From positions 1,177,107-1,241,106 of the forward strand of contig JAFEUB010001476.1 of NCBI GenBank assembly GCA_024529925.1: DNA of 64,000 nucleotides, given 5' to 3'. Positions 31,565 to 43,215 of this stretch are shown here, in pieces. The notes under the pieces were generated by a model. It was not told where the DNA came from. It saw nothing but the letters and a program-made list of their open reading frames with translations, and did no database searches. The position numbers and the translations under genes are program-made. Source of the stretch: Ophthalmolycus amberensis. Lineage: Eukaryota; Chordata; Actinopteri; Perciformes; Zoarcidae. How positions within the stretch are numbered: position 1 is the stretch's first letter; each line of letters opens with the position of its first letter.

Positions 31565-32222
31565 CCTGTTTGAATCGAGGCTGCGGATTGGGACATAATT
31601 TGGGAGCGACACAGCTCAGCCATTTGGACATGAACAGGGTTTCTGGGAACACTTAATTTCAGGCTGACATCCTCAAGTTTTTTACTCTGTTTGATATAAA
31701 AGTGACAATTGATGGCACTAAGATATACTCGACAAATACATTTTTTTCCACCTGCTGTTTTTTAAATTTGCTAACACTATAACATTTATAGTTGTGTACA
31801 TTTTTAATACTGGGAGGTATCCCCGAAATGGTGAGCTTTAGCTTTGAGTCTCAGTTTGTAAATGTATCCCGTGTTTTAAAAAAAATGTTTCTGTTTTTTT
31901 TTTTTATCCTCTAAATGGCATCAGCAGAATGTTGACTGTATAATTCCCACACAGACATAATTCCTGTTTATATTGTGGACCAGCATCTCTCCTCATTTCT
32001 CTATAAGGACACGTTACAATCGTCATTCCTTCTTTTTGTGCAATGGAATATATAGGGTAACCAATGACATTGAGTTTGGTTGTTTTTAGGCAGTTACTTA
32101 GACAATCAGGGAAAAAAAAGCAGTGTCCAGGTAATATTTATTATGTACATCTTGGGAGGGATGGAGGGAAAGAAGAACAAACTGTATGAAATGTTGCTGA
32201 TTCTGTAAATAAATAAATATAT
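31565..32222 (+). other. atf1: atf1 3' UTR
   Basis: AT-rich non-coding sequence ending at tandem AATAAA signals, 32208-32213 and 32212-32217. A Pumilio-type TGTAAATA overlaps them at 32204-32211. Confidence 0.65.
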
Positions 32223-32502
32223 TTTCACTCAATAGATGCAGTGGATAGTGTATCTTTGTTCACTGGAAATTAAAACGTACAGATGACTGCTTTTGTTGAC
32301 ATGAAACATGACTTAATTTGAACCCAGTATTTTGTAATGAATGTTAGTACTGGACCAATGGAAGTGTTGGCACATGATGGGGCTGAGAGAGAAAACAATC
32401 AGAATAGTATGGGTTAGCAGCAAAATATAGTGACTAATGACTGGGCTGAACTTTCTGAAGCCCATAAGAGGCACAATGATGTCTGCCCATTCTCCCCTGC
32501 AG

Positions 32503-33986
32503 TCATTTAATGGAATGTCCCATGATATGTGGTCTTATCATCCTCGTAACCTCGGGAGCCTCGACATGTTTTAGGTGAAGTTCAGAAAAACCAGCAGCCT
32601 CCAGATCTTTCCACGTTGCACTGGTGATCATGCATCCATCTCCAAGATAGTACCACAGAGGCTCAAACACATGCTGTAAGAAGTACGTAGAGGAAGAGGG
32701 ATCTGAGACAACATGCTCCAAAAAGTAGAAGGCTCCACCCTGTAAGAGAACCAACAAAAAGAAAACCAAATCAGGACTGCAGTGGCTGTTGTGTGGGAAT
32801 TCAGAAGTTAATACTAAAGATGATAATTCACGACATGATACGACATTCTACATACTATCCCTTGAGCAAGGCCGGATTACCAAGCGAACCCTCAGGGGCA
32901 AAAGGGGCTCCTGCATCATTTCCTAATGTTGTAGCCTTGTCTTGTAGAGGTGCCCAGTGACAAAATCAAGTTTGAACTTAATTATTTCCACAAACTAACT
33001 GACACACAGAAATCCTGGGGCCAGGTGGTTTCACTCACTACAAAAAAGAAGCTTACAGAGACTTCAGTTTATAATGATGCCATGAGGATTTTACTTAAAA
33101 GACCGAGACGGTGTAGTGTAAGTGAAATGTTTGTGGCTGCAGGAGTCAATACTTTTTAAGAAATCGAATGTATTTATTTGCCGGCTTAATGACTCTGAAA
33201 AATGAAATCATCTTCAAACATATGGGTTTAGTACTACACGCTACCAGTCCCACCTGTGCAGACATTGGTACAGCTGTCTCTTTGTAAGGCATTGATATAT
33301 GTACTTTTAATTCTTTTGTATGTAATTAAACTTTCTATTCAGCCTGTTGTGTGTGCACCAGAACACACAGTACACACACACTGCACAGAGGGCGTTATGA
33401 ACTAGGTGTTTGTTTTGTGGCCGGGCACTCCTCTACCAGCCACGCCTATTAATAAATCACCAATGTCACTAAGAAAATATTTCCCACGGCACTTTGACAG
33501 CTGCACACTGAGACACTCACTGTTTTGAGGATGCGTCGGGCTTCCTGCAGCACGCGCTGCACGTTGATGACCGAGCAGAGAACCAAGATGCAGACAACGT
33601 CCACTGACTCGTCCCTCACCGCCTCCATGTCCTCCCCAGACACGACTACAAACATGTCATAGGTCAAATGCGTGTTCGCGTCCATGCTTAGCCGCAGGTA
33701 CTTCTCGAAATGCGGGTTGGGGTCAGTGCAGGTCACCGTGCAGCCGTCGGGGTAAAACTTGAAGCAGACGAAGATTGCCGTCGCTGTTTGCAAATTTGCC
33801 CATGTTTCGGAAAAGGTCCCTCTTGGTTTTGTGCATTTTATCGTTGTACGAGAATGTTATGTTGTAGGCAAGCCATGGGAACAAGCGTTTGTACATACCG
33901 TACAGGCCCGTGATTTCCATCAGATATAAGGGTAAAGTCAACAGTAAACAAAGCAGTCTGCAGAACTTCAAGATACAAGACTTCAT
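32503..33986 (-). pseudogene. tmt1a: thiol S-methyltransferase 1A (METTL7A) copy, frameshifted
   Basis: Two-exon minus-strand copy of METTL7A/TMT1A, a SAM-dependent methyltransferase anchored in ER or lipid-droplet membrane by its N-terminal hydrophobic helix. Exon 1 is 33521-33986, starting at ATG (MKSCILKF); exon 2 is 32503-32739 with TAA at its end, and the splice sites are intact. About 29 nt are missing at 33760-33764, exactly where the intact neighbour encodes SAM motif I (LEIGCGTGAN). The reading frame changes there and the first frame stops near 33723. Beyond the deletion the frame is open again (FYPDGC, CTDPNPHFEKYL, SGEDMEAV, LVLCSV, GGAFYFLEHV), so the loss is recent. One Val codon is also missing before the LVLCSV motif. 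An assembly or sequencing error in the deleted spot is the alternative. Confidence 0.8.
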
Positions 33987-34634
33987 TCTATTCTGAGCCA
34001 AGCAACTGCGTTAGGGGCATCTCGAGCTCGAGACTTACAAGATCAAAAGATTACACTCTTAATACCTCAGAGATGATGTCTGTGTCTCACCATACGATGG
34101 AGCAAACACCCCGCAGTGTGCATGAGGGGCAGCTGGGAGAACACGTCCAAGTTGCCCCAGATGTTTTGACTTTGTCTATATATCTTATCAATACTGGTTA
34201 AAAAAGAAAACATGGATCATGCAGCAGGATCAAACTCTTTTATCGCCAACTTTAAGACACAACACAATTAGCTTGATCACAGCAAAAACATATTTGTAGT
34301 CATGAAGCCATCAGTAGCACACATAAACACAGGACAGATCTTCTCTACGGCAGTATCACATTGATTTATCAGTTTTGGAGATGGGAAATGACAAATAGAA
34401 AATCAAACATATTCTTCACTTAAACTGCAAATAAAATAAGTAATATATTTAATTTTTTAGTCAATGTGTTACAATAATGTGTCTTTACAAAACACAAAGA
34501 CTGAGTAATTTTTTCCATGGCAAAAATAAAGTTAGTATTAGAGTGACTGGGGTTATTTGTTACTGGTGGTGATCAATCATATCACAAAAGAGAGGAGGCT
34601 TTAAGTGCTTTGCTTATTCTTTTGTGAGAAGAAT
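33987..34634. other. spacer between the two tmt1a copies
   Basis: About 650 bp, AT-rich. It would hold the promoter of the frameshifted copy and the 3' UTR of the intact copy. No other gene is visible. Confidence 0.6.
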
Positions 34635-35912
34635 TTATTTCACAGCATAACCTACAATGTGCGGTTTGATCATGAACATCAATGGTGTTTCGATGTGTCT
34701 CAGCTTGAGTTCAGAGAACCCAGCTGCCTCCAGATGTTTCCATGTTTCCCGGGTGACCTCACATCCATCCCCAAAGTAGTACCAAAGAGGCTGAAGTACA
34801 TGCTGGAAGAAGTAAGTCCAAGTTGAGGGATCTGCAACGACATGCTCTTGGAAAAAGAAGGCTCCACCCTGCACAAAAAAAAAGTTTTGTTATGTGTTTA
34901 CTGTGCAAACTTGTGTTTCCATACTTTTCTCATGTTTTATAATGAATACATTTTGTTGCATTTTCTGTTTCCTGTAAGGCCTGTTGTTTGGAACAGACGA
35001 TCCTTGCCACATATACTTGAATATCTGACTGAAACTTTACATTATGGATTTAAAGTCTTAGTCTATACTTAATCGAGGGCAGCATCTCTTGTTTGAGATA
35101 TGTCATGTTGGTACACAGGTCAAATTTAGCAATTTGAAGTATTAATACTTTGGCTGGTGCATGTGTAGGGAATCACTTCTCGGCTGTTTTGCTCAATATT
35201 TGAATGAAAACAAATACAAACAATTGAAGTAGACTTCTACCCTTGTTTATTTAGCTCAGTTACTTATTTATTCCCACTGGTGAATGATTAGTCCATGTGC
35301 ACTGCATTATAACAGCAGCCTCAATAACATGGAAAGCTACGGCTAAAAATAGCCATTTTATGGTGAGTGCATTTACTTCGGGACGAGTGGTTATTTCAGG
35401 AGTCACAGATTACTTACTGGTCTCAGCAGGCGGCGAGCCTCACGCAGAGTTTGCGGTATGTTGTTGACGGAGCAGAGTACCAGGGTGCAGACAACAACGT
35501 CTACCGATTCGCTCTCAACTGACCCCATGTCCTCCCCCGACGCCACCAAAAATCTCTCATATGAGAGCTGGTCATTGTCGCCCATATTTTTCTTCAGATA
35601 CTTCTGAAAATGAGGATTCGGGTCAGTGCAGATCACCTTGCAACCGGGCGGATAAAACTCAAAATTTGCGCCGGTGCCGCAGCCGATCTCCAGGATTGTG
35701 AGCTGCCCGCCAGGCTTGTTGAACTCGGAGAGACTGCGAAACAGCTCCTTCTTCTTGTCGTACATTTTCTTGTTGTACATTATAGAGCACCGATTCAGAC
35801 ACATTGGGAAGACGCGTTTGTATATTTCATACATGCCCACGGCATGGATCAGATGAAGGGGCATGCATAACACATTGACGATCAAAGTGCAACATGCCAT
35901 TAAGAAAGCCAT
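34635..35912 (-). CDS. tmt1a: thiol S-methyltransferase 1A (METTL7A-like), intact
   Basis: Exon 1 is 35418-35912 and exon 2 is 34635-34868, joined in phase 0 over a 549-bp intron, giving 242 residues (human METTL7A has 244). Residues 1-30 are hydrophobic (MAFLMACCTLIVNVLCMPLH) and fit a membrane anchor. SAM motif I LEIGCGTGAN is at about 74-83, the acidic loop CTDPNPHF at about 95-102, then SVDVVVCTLVLCSV, and at the junction LLRP/GGAFFFQEHV. The chain ends HIVGYAVK, matching the family C-terminus. The enzyme methylates thiols using SAM. The start is the first ATG of the open frame. Only about 60 bp separate it from the tail of a LINE fragment upstream. Confidence 0.93.
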
Positions 35913-35969
35913 GTTCTTGCTGTCCCAGACCTTCGTGTGTCAGCCTGCCACGGTGCGCGATTTGGGCTG

Positions 35970-37120
35970 ACTCTGCTTCTTCTTCTTCTTTAAATTTGAT
36001 TGGCGGGTCGCAACCAACTTGTATAGGTGCATACCGCCACCTACTGTACCGGAGTGTGCAGTTTCAGGGTAACCTTTTCTTCACTGTTTCCACCTAAATC
36101 CTACGGTCTAATCCCGTTTCTTTAAGAAATCGCAACAGTGCTCTGCAGCACTCTCGCCATTCTCCGTCCACTGCCAGAACTCCCTCCAAACTCCACTTCC
36201 GTCCCAACTGACATATTTTTTGCTTCAAGATGTTCCTGTCTGAATTGTATCTTTGACATTTCAGGATAACATGCTACCACGTCTTCCGTAACATTACAAA
36301 TAGTGCACTTATCTGAGTCCATTTTTGCCATTAAATACAGCGTTGAGTTAAGTCCTGTATGTCCGAACCTAACCTTGATATTATGACCTCCTCTCTTCTA
36401 TACTTCCCTTTGTATGTCTTCACATTTATGGATTTCTGAATGTTATAATAATGTCTTCCTTTGTTAGTCGTTGTCCCACTTCTTCTGCCATACCTCCCGT
36501 CCTGCCTCTCTTATTAATGCTTTAGCTTCCCCCTTTCCAAAAGGAATTTTCAATATCTCCTCTTCTTTTAGTGTTAGTGCTCTCTTTGCAATCATATCTG
36601 CTCTCTCATTACCCTCCACACCTACATGAGCAGGAACCCAGCAAAATTGAACATTAATTCCCAGTCTTTGAAGTCTCAACATTATCAGAGATATTTCCAT
36701 CACTAAATCCTCTCTAATTGTTTGTTTTGTCTTCAGGCTGTTTAAAGCTGCAGCAGAATCTGAACAGATGACCACTCTCTCAGGCCTGACCTCTTCTACC
36801 CATTGCAGTCCCAAGATTATTGCAATAATTTCAGCTGTAAAGACAGACAATCTGTCATTAATTCGTTTGCATATTGTCACACTAAATTCTGGTATGAATA
36901 CCCCTGATCCCACGTGTCCATTCCCGTTATCTTTAGATCCATCTGTATAAATCTGCATGGACTTATAAGAATTATTATTGATGTATACTTGAGTCTGATG
37001 TCCAATGTCATACAATTTTCTTTCCATCCATTTTTTCCTCTCTTCTATGAGTGTTAAATCCACATTGTGCACAGGAAGTTGAGTTTTCAAAATAAAAGTC
37101 GACAAGTAAAGACGCAACTA
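35970..37120 (-). mobile_element. I-like (Nimb/I clade) non-LTR retrotransposon, 5'-truncated
   Basis: The minus strand carries the C-terminal part of a LINE ORF2 and ends in a short (GAA)n tail at 35975-35990, the usual 3' end of I-type elements in fish. After the RNase H domain a frame change separates YRREEVIISR from the following MDSDKCTICN zinc-knuckle-like part, so the copy is decayed. The 5' end, near 37120, is defined only by loss of similarity. Confidence 0.8.
36464..37117 (-). pseudogene. LINE ORF2 remnant with RNase H domain
   Basis: An open stretch of about 217 codons without an ATG start; the first codon counted is TTG, directly after a TAG. The RNase H catalytic residues are recognisable: IYTDGSKDNG (Asp), VFTAEIIAI (Glu), VICSDSAAAL (Asp) and HVGVEGNERADMIAKRAL (His and Asp). 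It stops at 36464-36466. Further element coding continues downstream in other frames (zinc-knuckle-like CTIC), so the protein is broken. It represents the C-terminal end of a reverse transcriptase polyprotein, not a host gene. Confidence 0.85.
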
Positions 37121-40100
37121 ACGTATTACCGTCCGTGAAATAAATTACATCTTTTGTTCTGCCGTTGGCCATGCTGTAACGTCAGTAGACTATTTCAAGT
37201 TAAATCCAACAGTCATTACCAAGTCAGTGCGCATTATGCTGTCTTTGTACACCGTGACTTGGTGTCACCATTGAATTCCATCCAACTTTCAGTTCCATTG
37301 TTAGGGAGTGGGCGAAACCGCAGACTTTTAAAGGTCGAGAGTACAGTTACTCAACACACAGATTATTTTTTGTATTTAAGGATAATTTCTATAGTTTTAA
37401 TAACTCACGAGTGTTTAACGCGAGCTAACTCAGTGTTTTAGCTAACTAAGCTAACGTTAGCTCCCTGGATTTAACTGTATGTAACGTTCAGGTCGAGTTA
37501 GGTTAACGCTAACGTTCGTGATCAACACTTTTTTGTGTTGGCTCTCTAGTTCAGCGTATTGAGTTTTAAGTTCAACAGTAAGTACCTATATATTTGAAGT
37601 CCTCAACGTTTTAAGAGTAACTGCAAACTCAAACATGTTTTTTTTAAGCTTTAAACTAAATGATGTACCGGTGTTAATATTTAACTACATTTCTTTCCAA
37701 CTAAAAAATGGTAAGTTCATGGTTTTAAATGGCTGAAAACGCCATCTACTGTTGTATATCAGCTCTAATTTTGCAAGGCCAATTTGAGATAGAGTGACCG
37801 TTTGGGATTAATGTCATGAAATATAATAATGTTAATGTCCTGTAGTCAGACCTGTAATAATAAATTATGTAAATAATATGCTCTATACTTGTATGCTTAT
37901 ATTGCGGAGTTGTGAGGTCACATGTAAGTAGGTCAAAAACTCCGAGCAGGGCATTCCGTCACCTGTTCGCACGATAGAAACCGATACTGTGGCCCTGAAA
38001 AGAAACACTTGCTTAAACCACCAGATTAGGGCGGAAACCGCCATCTTAGAGTTAGGAGTAGAGCTCTCTTATCTATCCACACAGAGACTTCGAAATAGCT
38101 TAGAATTGCACCCTTTCGGCACCTCGAGTGTTCACAACATGCACACACACTGATTGATGATGCAGAGAAGGCGGATCCGGACGTGAGCCAGTGTGGGTGG
38201 AGATGCCCAGTGCTCCTACCAGGCTGCTGTTCTGCTAAACACAGCCCCGCCTGCAACTTTGCTTTAACCAATAGAAGACCATCAGAATAACCTATAACAC
38301 GCATGCGCACTCTGCTTAAGCGCCTTTTTAGCTTTCACTTTTGCTAGGTCCGTGCACGTTTAACTGCTGGACATAATACTTCTGTTACAAATAAATGTTA
38401 TTGCTTGAATTGAGCTAAACGCCTCGATCTCAGTCTGTTCACTCGAGTTACATCCTCAACAGACCTCACCACAGCATCTAATGTCAGAGTTTTATATTTT
38501 TTCGGTAACCACTTTGTAGCATTACAATCACAGCACAGCACAATGTTTGCTCTTTTCCATGTACTGGAAATTAAGCTATCAGCACATTGCACAATTTGGT
38601 GAATCAGTGTTAATGACGACAGCAATGTGCTTTCCATGTGTGACAACAGTGTGTAGATGAAGCATTTAATCAAGCAATTGTTTGATTTGTCTCATTTAGC
38701 AGCTGGCTAGTTAGCTCGCTAAAGTTAGCTTGCTAATTCCACCATGTTTTCATGCTAACATTACACTTGTTACAGAAAATGAGCGGAACAGTGGGCCGGT
38801 GGCCAGCCGGAGACTGCAGGGAGGAGAGCAGATGGCTGCTCCGGACATGGAGGGTTCGTGCTGGCTGAATTCACGTTGCTACAGTAGAACATGTAACAAA
38901 TAAGTAAAAAGCAAAACAACAATAACAAATACAATGAAATATACCAAACTGTCAATAAACAAATTATCATAAACAACATAAATTTATAAATATTACATGT
39001 CTTAGAAAGTAGTCGTGAGAAATACACACGTATACCATTCTCCATCAAATAATGAACTCAATATCTATCGTATAAACCTTTGTGATTGGTAATATGAGGT
39101 AATATTTTCCCCCATGTGTCCACGTTTAATACTTTATTCCACGGTGGGGATATTTGCAGTGTTACAGCAGGGAAGGGGTTAGTGCAATAACAACAAGCAT
39201 CAGTTAAAAATGACAAGATAGGTCTGTAATCAATAATTAAACAGTAAAAAGCATATATAACTGAACAGTTGGATTAACATTATGCCCAAAGGAAATATTG
39301 ATACGGAACAGACTAATTAATATTGCACATGAAAGAATTGTCAGTTTTTGGTTGTGATCTACCTGCATTATAGGTGTTGTTAGAATGCATAGGGCAATGT
39401 GTAAGGTGCGCTTTTAGTCCATTTATAACGTAATTCCAGTAACGTCCGCAGTAGCATCATAATTATGTAACATAGTGAAAGTGGAGTCGGATTCGCTGGG
39501 CACCTTGGTTGTCTTTTCCTAAATCCTTATGAATTCTCCTTCACATCTTTTGTTGACCTCATGAAGTTTTCCAGCGAGGTCACGGAAAAGTTGTTAGGAA
39601 TAGACGTTAGGAGGTCATTTTTGGACTTTTCGACCGTAGCCCTCGTCTCATTTGTGGTCTGATGAACTGTCAGATTCAGTGCCCCATGCCATATCAATAT
39701 TTTTCAACCTACAACCTCGTATTTGTCGATGCTATGTTGAGCTTTTTGTCATACGGAAGTGGCCGTGGTCTCATCCTTTTGCCCCTTGCCCACTTTTTAG
39801 CATTTTTTAAAATCATGCAGTGGGTGGACTTAGCCTCAGACCTGGCTGGGTTTAACGTAAAAGGTGCAATGTGAAAGATCTGGCCCGAATTTCAGTTTAA
39901 AACATAAAAAAATTAACCAACATCAACAGAATGTAAAGAGTCTTCAGTGTTGACACTATATCAAAGACGTCTAGTATTGTGTGAGTAGAGATATCTACTC
40001 ACACAATAATGTCCTGTCTTTTTACACACCTTGAGAGTCGCGAGTGAGTCACTGTAGCGTCCAGTCTGCCCTCATCAGAGGATGAAGAAGTAGCGCTGCC

Positions 40101-40679
40101 CTGAGGGGCCTTTAGCTTGCTTTTGCTGCTGCTGGAAGTGAGGTTGATGACAGATGTGAGACTGAACCAAACCGTACATTTTCCGGCTGTCGAACTAAAA
40201 CATTGAGCTAAGAATTTGGTGATTATTCTTGGTAAAAAATAAAAATGTCCTGCAGTCATTTATTCCATATAAGACAGTAATGAGGATGTTTACATCCATA
40301 GGGCGCAGGTGTAGGTACTAGATGTGCTTGGCCTGGCAGATTGGGTTGTGGTCCTGCCCTAATAAACGATGTCACACGTTATGATTGGCTGCATGTGGGA
40401 GAAATAAAACTGACTCACTGAAGGGGCCTGTGAGCCACCCTTACTCTGCTTCTGATCGGCTATACCCTTCCAGGTCGTTGATAAAAACACTAACATTAAC
40501 GTAGCCATGATGATGATGATGATGCAAAACCACAATATTAACTACAGAGGCCCAGGTGTAGCGCTTTTGTTCCCATAGTCCGAAGGTAGGTTATACGTAG
40601 TCTGAACAACGGGTCGTTTTTACAATTTTTATTAATTTCATCATTAGATTCCCTTCTGATAACTTTTGAGCTGAGTAAT
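37121..40679. other. intergenic, possible transcription start near 37.45-37.58 kb
   Basis: The palindrome GCTAACGTTAGC lies at 37450-37461, with further AACGTT words to 37515, and a consensus donor GTAAGT follows at 37578, so a non-coding first exon is possible. The frames of 39-40 kb encode nothing I recognise. Several stretches read like old dispersed repeats but could not be classified. Confidence 0.4.
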
Positions 40680-40946
40680 CGGACATGGGGTGACAAAGCC
40701 TTCTCCATATCTGCCACCTCCCTCTGGAACTCTCTCCCCAAACACATCCGAGACTGCACTGATCTTTCCATATTCAAATCTCAAATCAAAACCCACCTGT
40801 TCAAAACTGCATTTAATGTGTGACCATTATTGTGTATTTTATGTTTTTAGTGTATTGCTTTTATATATGATGATTTTAATGTAAAGTGTCTTTGAGTATT
40901 ATGAAAAGCGCTATATAAATAAAATGTATTATTATTATTATTATTA
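40680..40946 (+). mobile_element. L2-like LINE, ORF2 C-terminus and 3' tail
   Basis: The plus strand reads GDKAFSISATSLWNSLPKHI, then RDCTDLSIFKSQIKTHLFK, TAFNV and a stop, the classic C-terminus of L2-type LINE ORF2. It is followed by a short UTR, GCGCTATATAAATAAA and an (ATT)n tail ending about 40946. The 5' part is missing. This copy identifies the class of the shorter tails at 0.1, 9.3 and 19.5 kb. Confidence 0.85.
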
Positions 40947-42482
40947 ATCAACTTTGTATGTTTCAAATATTGTCAGTCTTACGAAAATTTATGGCGAATT
41001 AAAAATTGACTCAGTTTTTGGAGAAAAGAGGCTCCTCAAGACCACAAGAATCCCGCCGACCTCCCCTGTGAGATAGCGGCAGGTGGTTGTTAGTCAAGTC
41101 AGGGCCCACTCGCAGCAGTGCGTGGACAATGGAGGACACTCTGCTGTGGCCACCTCAAACATTTGATTTGCTGTCAATTTCTGTAAAACTGCCAATATTT
41201 GAAATCCACACAGTTGATATTTTGCCTCAAACATTCCGCCTAGCTGTAGTCTGACTGAAGTCTGATTCTCTTTGTCCGATCTACAGTACATTCAGCAAAG
41301 ATTTAATGGGAAAGGGGTTATAGGCTATTCAGTATTTCCATTGCTCACTATATTGAAATGCTGAAATGAAAAGTAGCTGAATGAATGAAAATGCATGTCA
41401 GCCTTTTGATTTCCTGTCGAGATTAAGCTGCAGTTCTTAATATTTCCACCAGGTAGAGACATTTTTGGGTCAAATTCATAACACCTCCTTTATAAAACCC
41501 TCTAACCCTGTATTTTGAAGGGTGGAGGCTTGAGACGAAGGGTCACAATATATTGAAAGTAATTTCTTTCATTGACTGAATGTGATCTGCGTGTGCACAA
41601 CATGTGCTCTGTACTCTGCAAACAAACAAAAAAGCTTTCTCCTGCTACTGACAGCAAAATAAAACTTATGGTTTAACAAAAAACACTAAACATTTGCATA
41701 CAATACAATCAGCTGAATGATCCAAACCTTTATCATCTGTCTGTTTATGACGGCATGGTGTGGAGTGAACTATGGTTTGAAAGCTCGTGCAGGACATGCG
41801 TTTATGGGACTGGGCTCACAGGATCCATAGTCATTGTTTTTTTGCTTACATCAGAGATCTTATTCTTCAGGGAAATACCAGAATATGGGTTTAGGATTTA
41901 TTCTGTTGTCAGCAGGGGTTTAGTACAAGTGTTTACATAGACAGTGCTGAGTGTTAGCATGCTAACGATTTTCTGTGGGTCGTTTATAACTTTAACACGT
42001 GTGCTGTGTTTTAAGCTAGCTGACAATAACGTTAAGTTACGTTAGCTTTTCAAAATGATGCTTGGTTAGGTTGCACAGGAGTTATTTATTGCATTTATAG
42101 CAGTAAATTAGCTAGCTTCTCAAGGCACAAGGTCATTAGTTGGTTATTAGAGGCTGGGTAACGTTTTGCAGTGGAGTTAATGTTACTGGAACTGGGTTGT
42201 TGAACTGAAAGTTGAGCCAATAGTTTTCTTCTTGTTTTCACAGGTTCTTGTGAAGATGCAATGGAAGTGTACATATTGTGAGTTCATAAGTCGACTCAGG
42301 TCGATCGCGCACCGTCAAACAGCGGACTCACTGCGGACACCGGGGTATCCGCACATCAAACGCGCCTTTTTCCCCCGTTCAAATACTGCAGGCAGGTAAC
42401 CGGCAGCCTACCATTAGGACCCAGGCAACAGGGGGCATACCATACAATGGGGTGGGAGGTTCACCTTTCCTCCTGAACTCAG
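40947..42482. other. intergenic, possible upstream exon at 42243-42279
   Basis: No recognisable protein. A short segment with a good acceptor (TTGTTTTCACAG, ending about 42242) and donor (GTGAGTTC, from about 42280) could be an upstream exon of the DUF4806-type unit that follows. TAACGTTA words occur near 42030. Confidence 0.35.
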
Positions 42483-43215
42483 ACAAACCTGAGAGAGCAA
42501 CTGATCTACCTCGAGGCCAGCCTTTGTTTGGTAAGTTCTCTTTCCTTTTTTAAATATGTTTAAAAGCATGATTTTAAGAGTGAAATTGTAGAAAAAACAT
42601 TCTGTAAAGTGTTAACAGTACTTTTTTGATCCATTTTAGATTTCCTCCCTGGCAACCATCGGAGGACATGACACAAAACGGGTTACATGGAACATCCTTG
42701 CCCGCATGTTCAACGGTGATGTTGGGAAGAGAATGAACTGGAAAGGGATAAATGGGAAAAAGTCCTTCAGCCAGATGGAGTCGAAGACTTTGCTCCTGCG
42801 TAAGTAACTAATATTTAATGAAAACAATTTGAAGTCACCCAGAGGTCTTAGGTGGTGTTCAAACTTACAAATTCTCTTTGCAACTTCAACTTCATTCTCT
42901 GCTCAGGTAGATATTACTCGACTATATCTTCACATAATAGTTATATGATATATTAGCTCTGAATATAGCATAGCAAACCTTTACATGCCAGACAGCCACT
43001 AGCTTTTAGACTGCATGTCTGCTATATGTTCCACTGAGGGCTCATGGGATTTTGTATGATCTGCTTGTGATTACAGATGCCGTCGAAAGAATCATGTCTC
43101 ACGTGCCGCCACAGATGATGAGTGTGAAACAGCAATGAGGTGGTTCAACCTGGCAGCAGACAGGGGAAGCTCCAGGAGGCGTGCCACAGTCAGCATCCCT
43201 ACTGAACAAGCCTAA
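42483..43215 (+). pseudogene. DUF4806-domain gene remnant
   Basis: Three exon-like blocks fit the DUF4806 domain expanded in fish genomes. Block 42483-42530 reads TNLREQLIYLEASLCL. Block 42640-42799 reads ISSLATIGGHDTKRVTWNIL, then FNGDVGKRMNWKGINGKKSF. Block 43077-43215 reads ATDDECETAMRWFNLAADRG and ends at TAA. Acceptors and donors are present (CTCAG, GTAAGT, TTTTAG, GTAAGT, TTACAG). The last junction is in the wrong frame: it gives HAVER and then runs to a stop, while the domain continues one frame over from KNHVSRAATDDE, so a single-base deletion near 43086 is likely. No N-terminal part was found. The family's function is unknown to me. Confidence 0.65.

Noticed and set aside
36122..36331. 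Separate small gene with a CxxC motif
   Set aside because: It is the zinc-knuckle-like C-terminal part of the same LINE ORF2, displaced by a frameshift.
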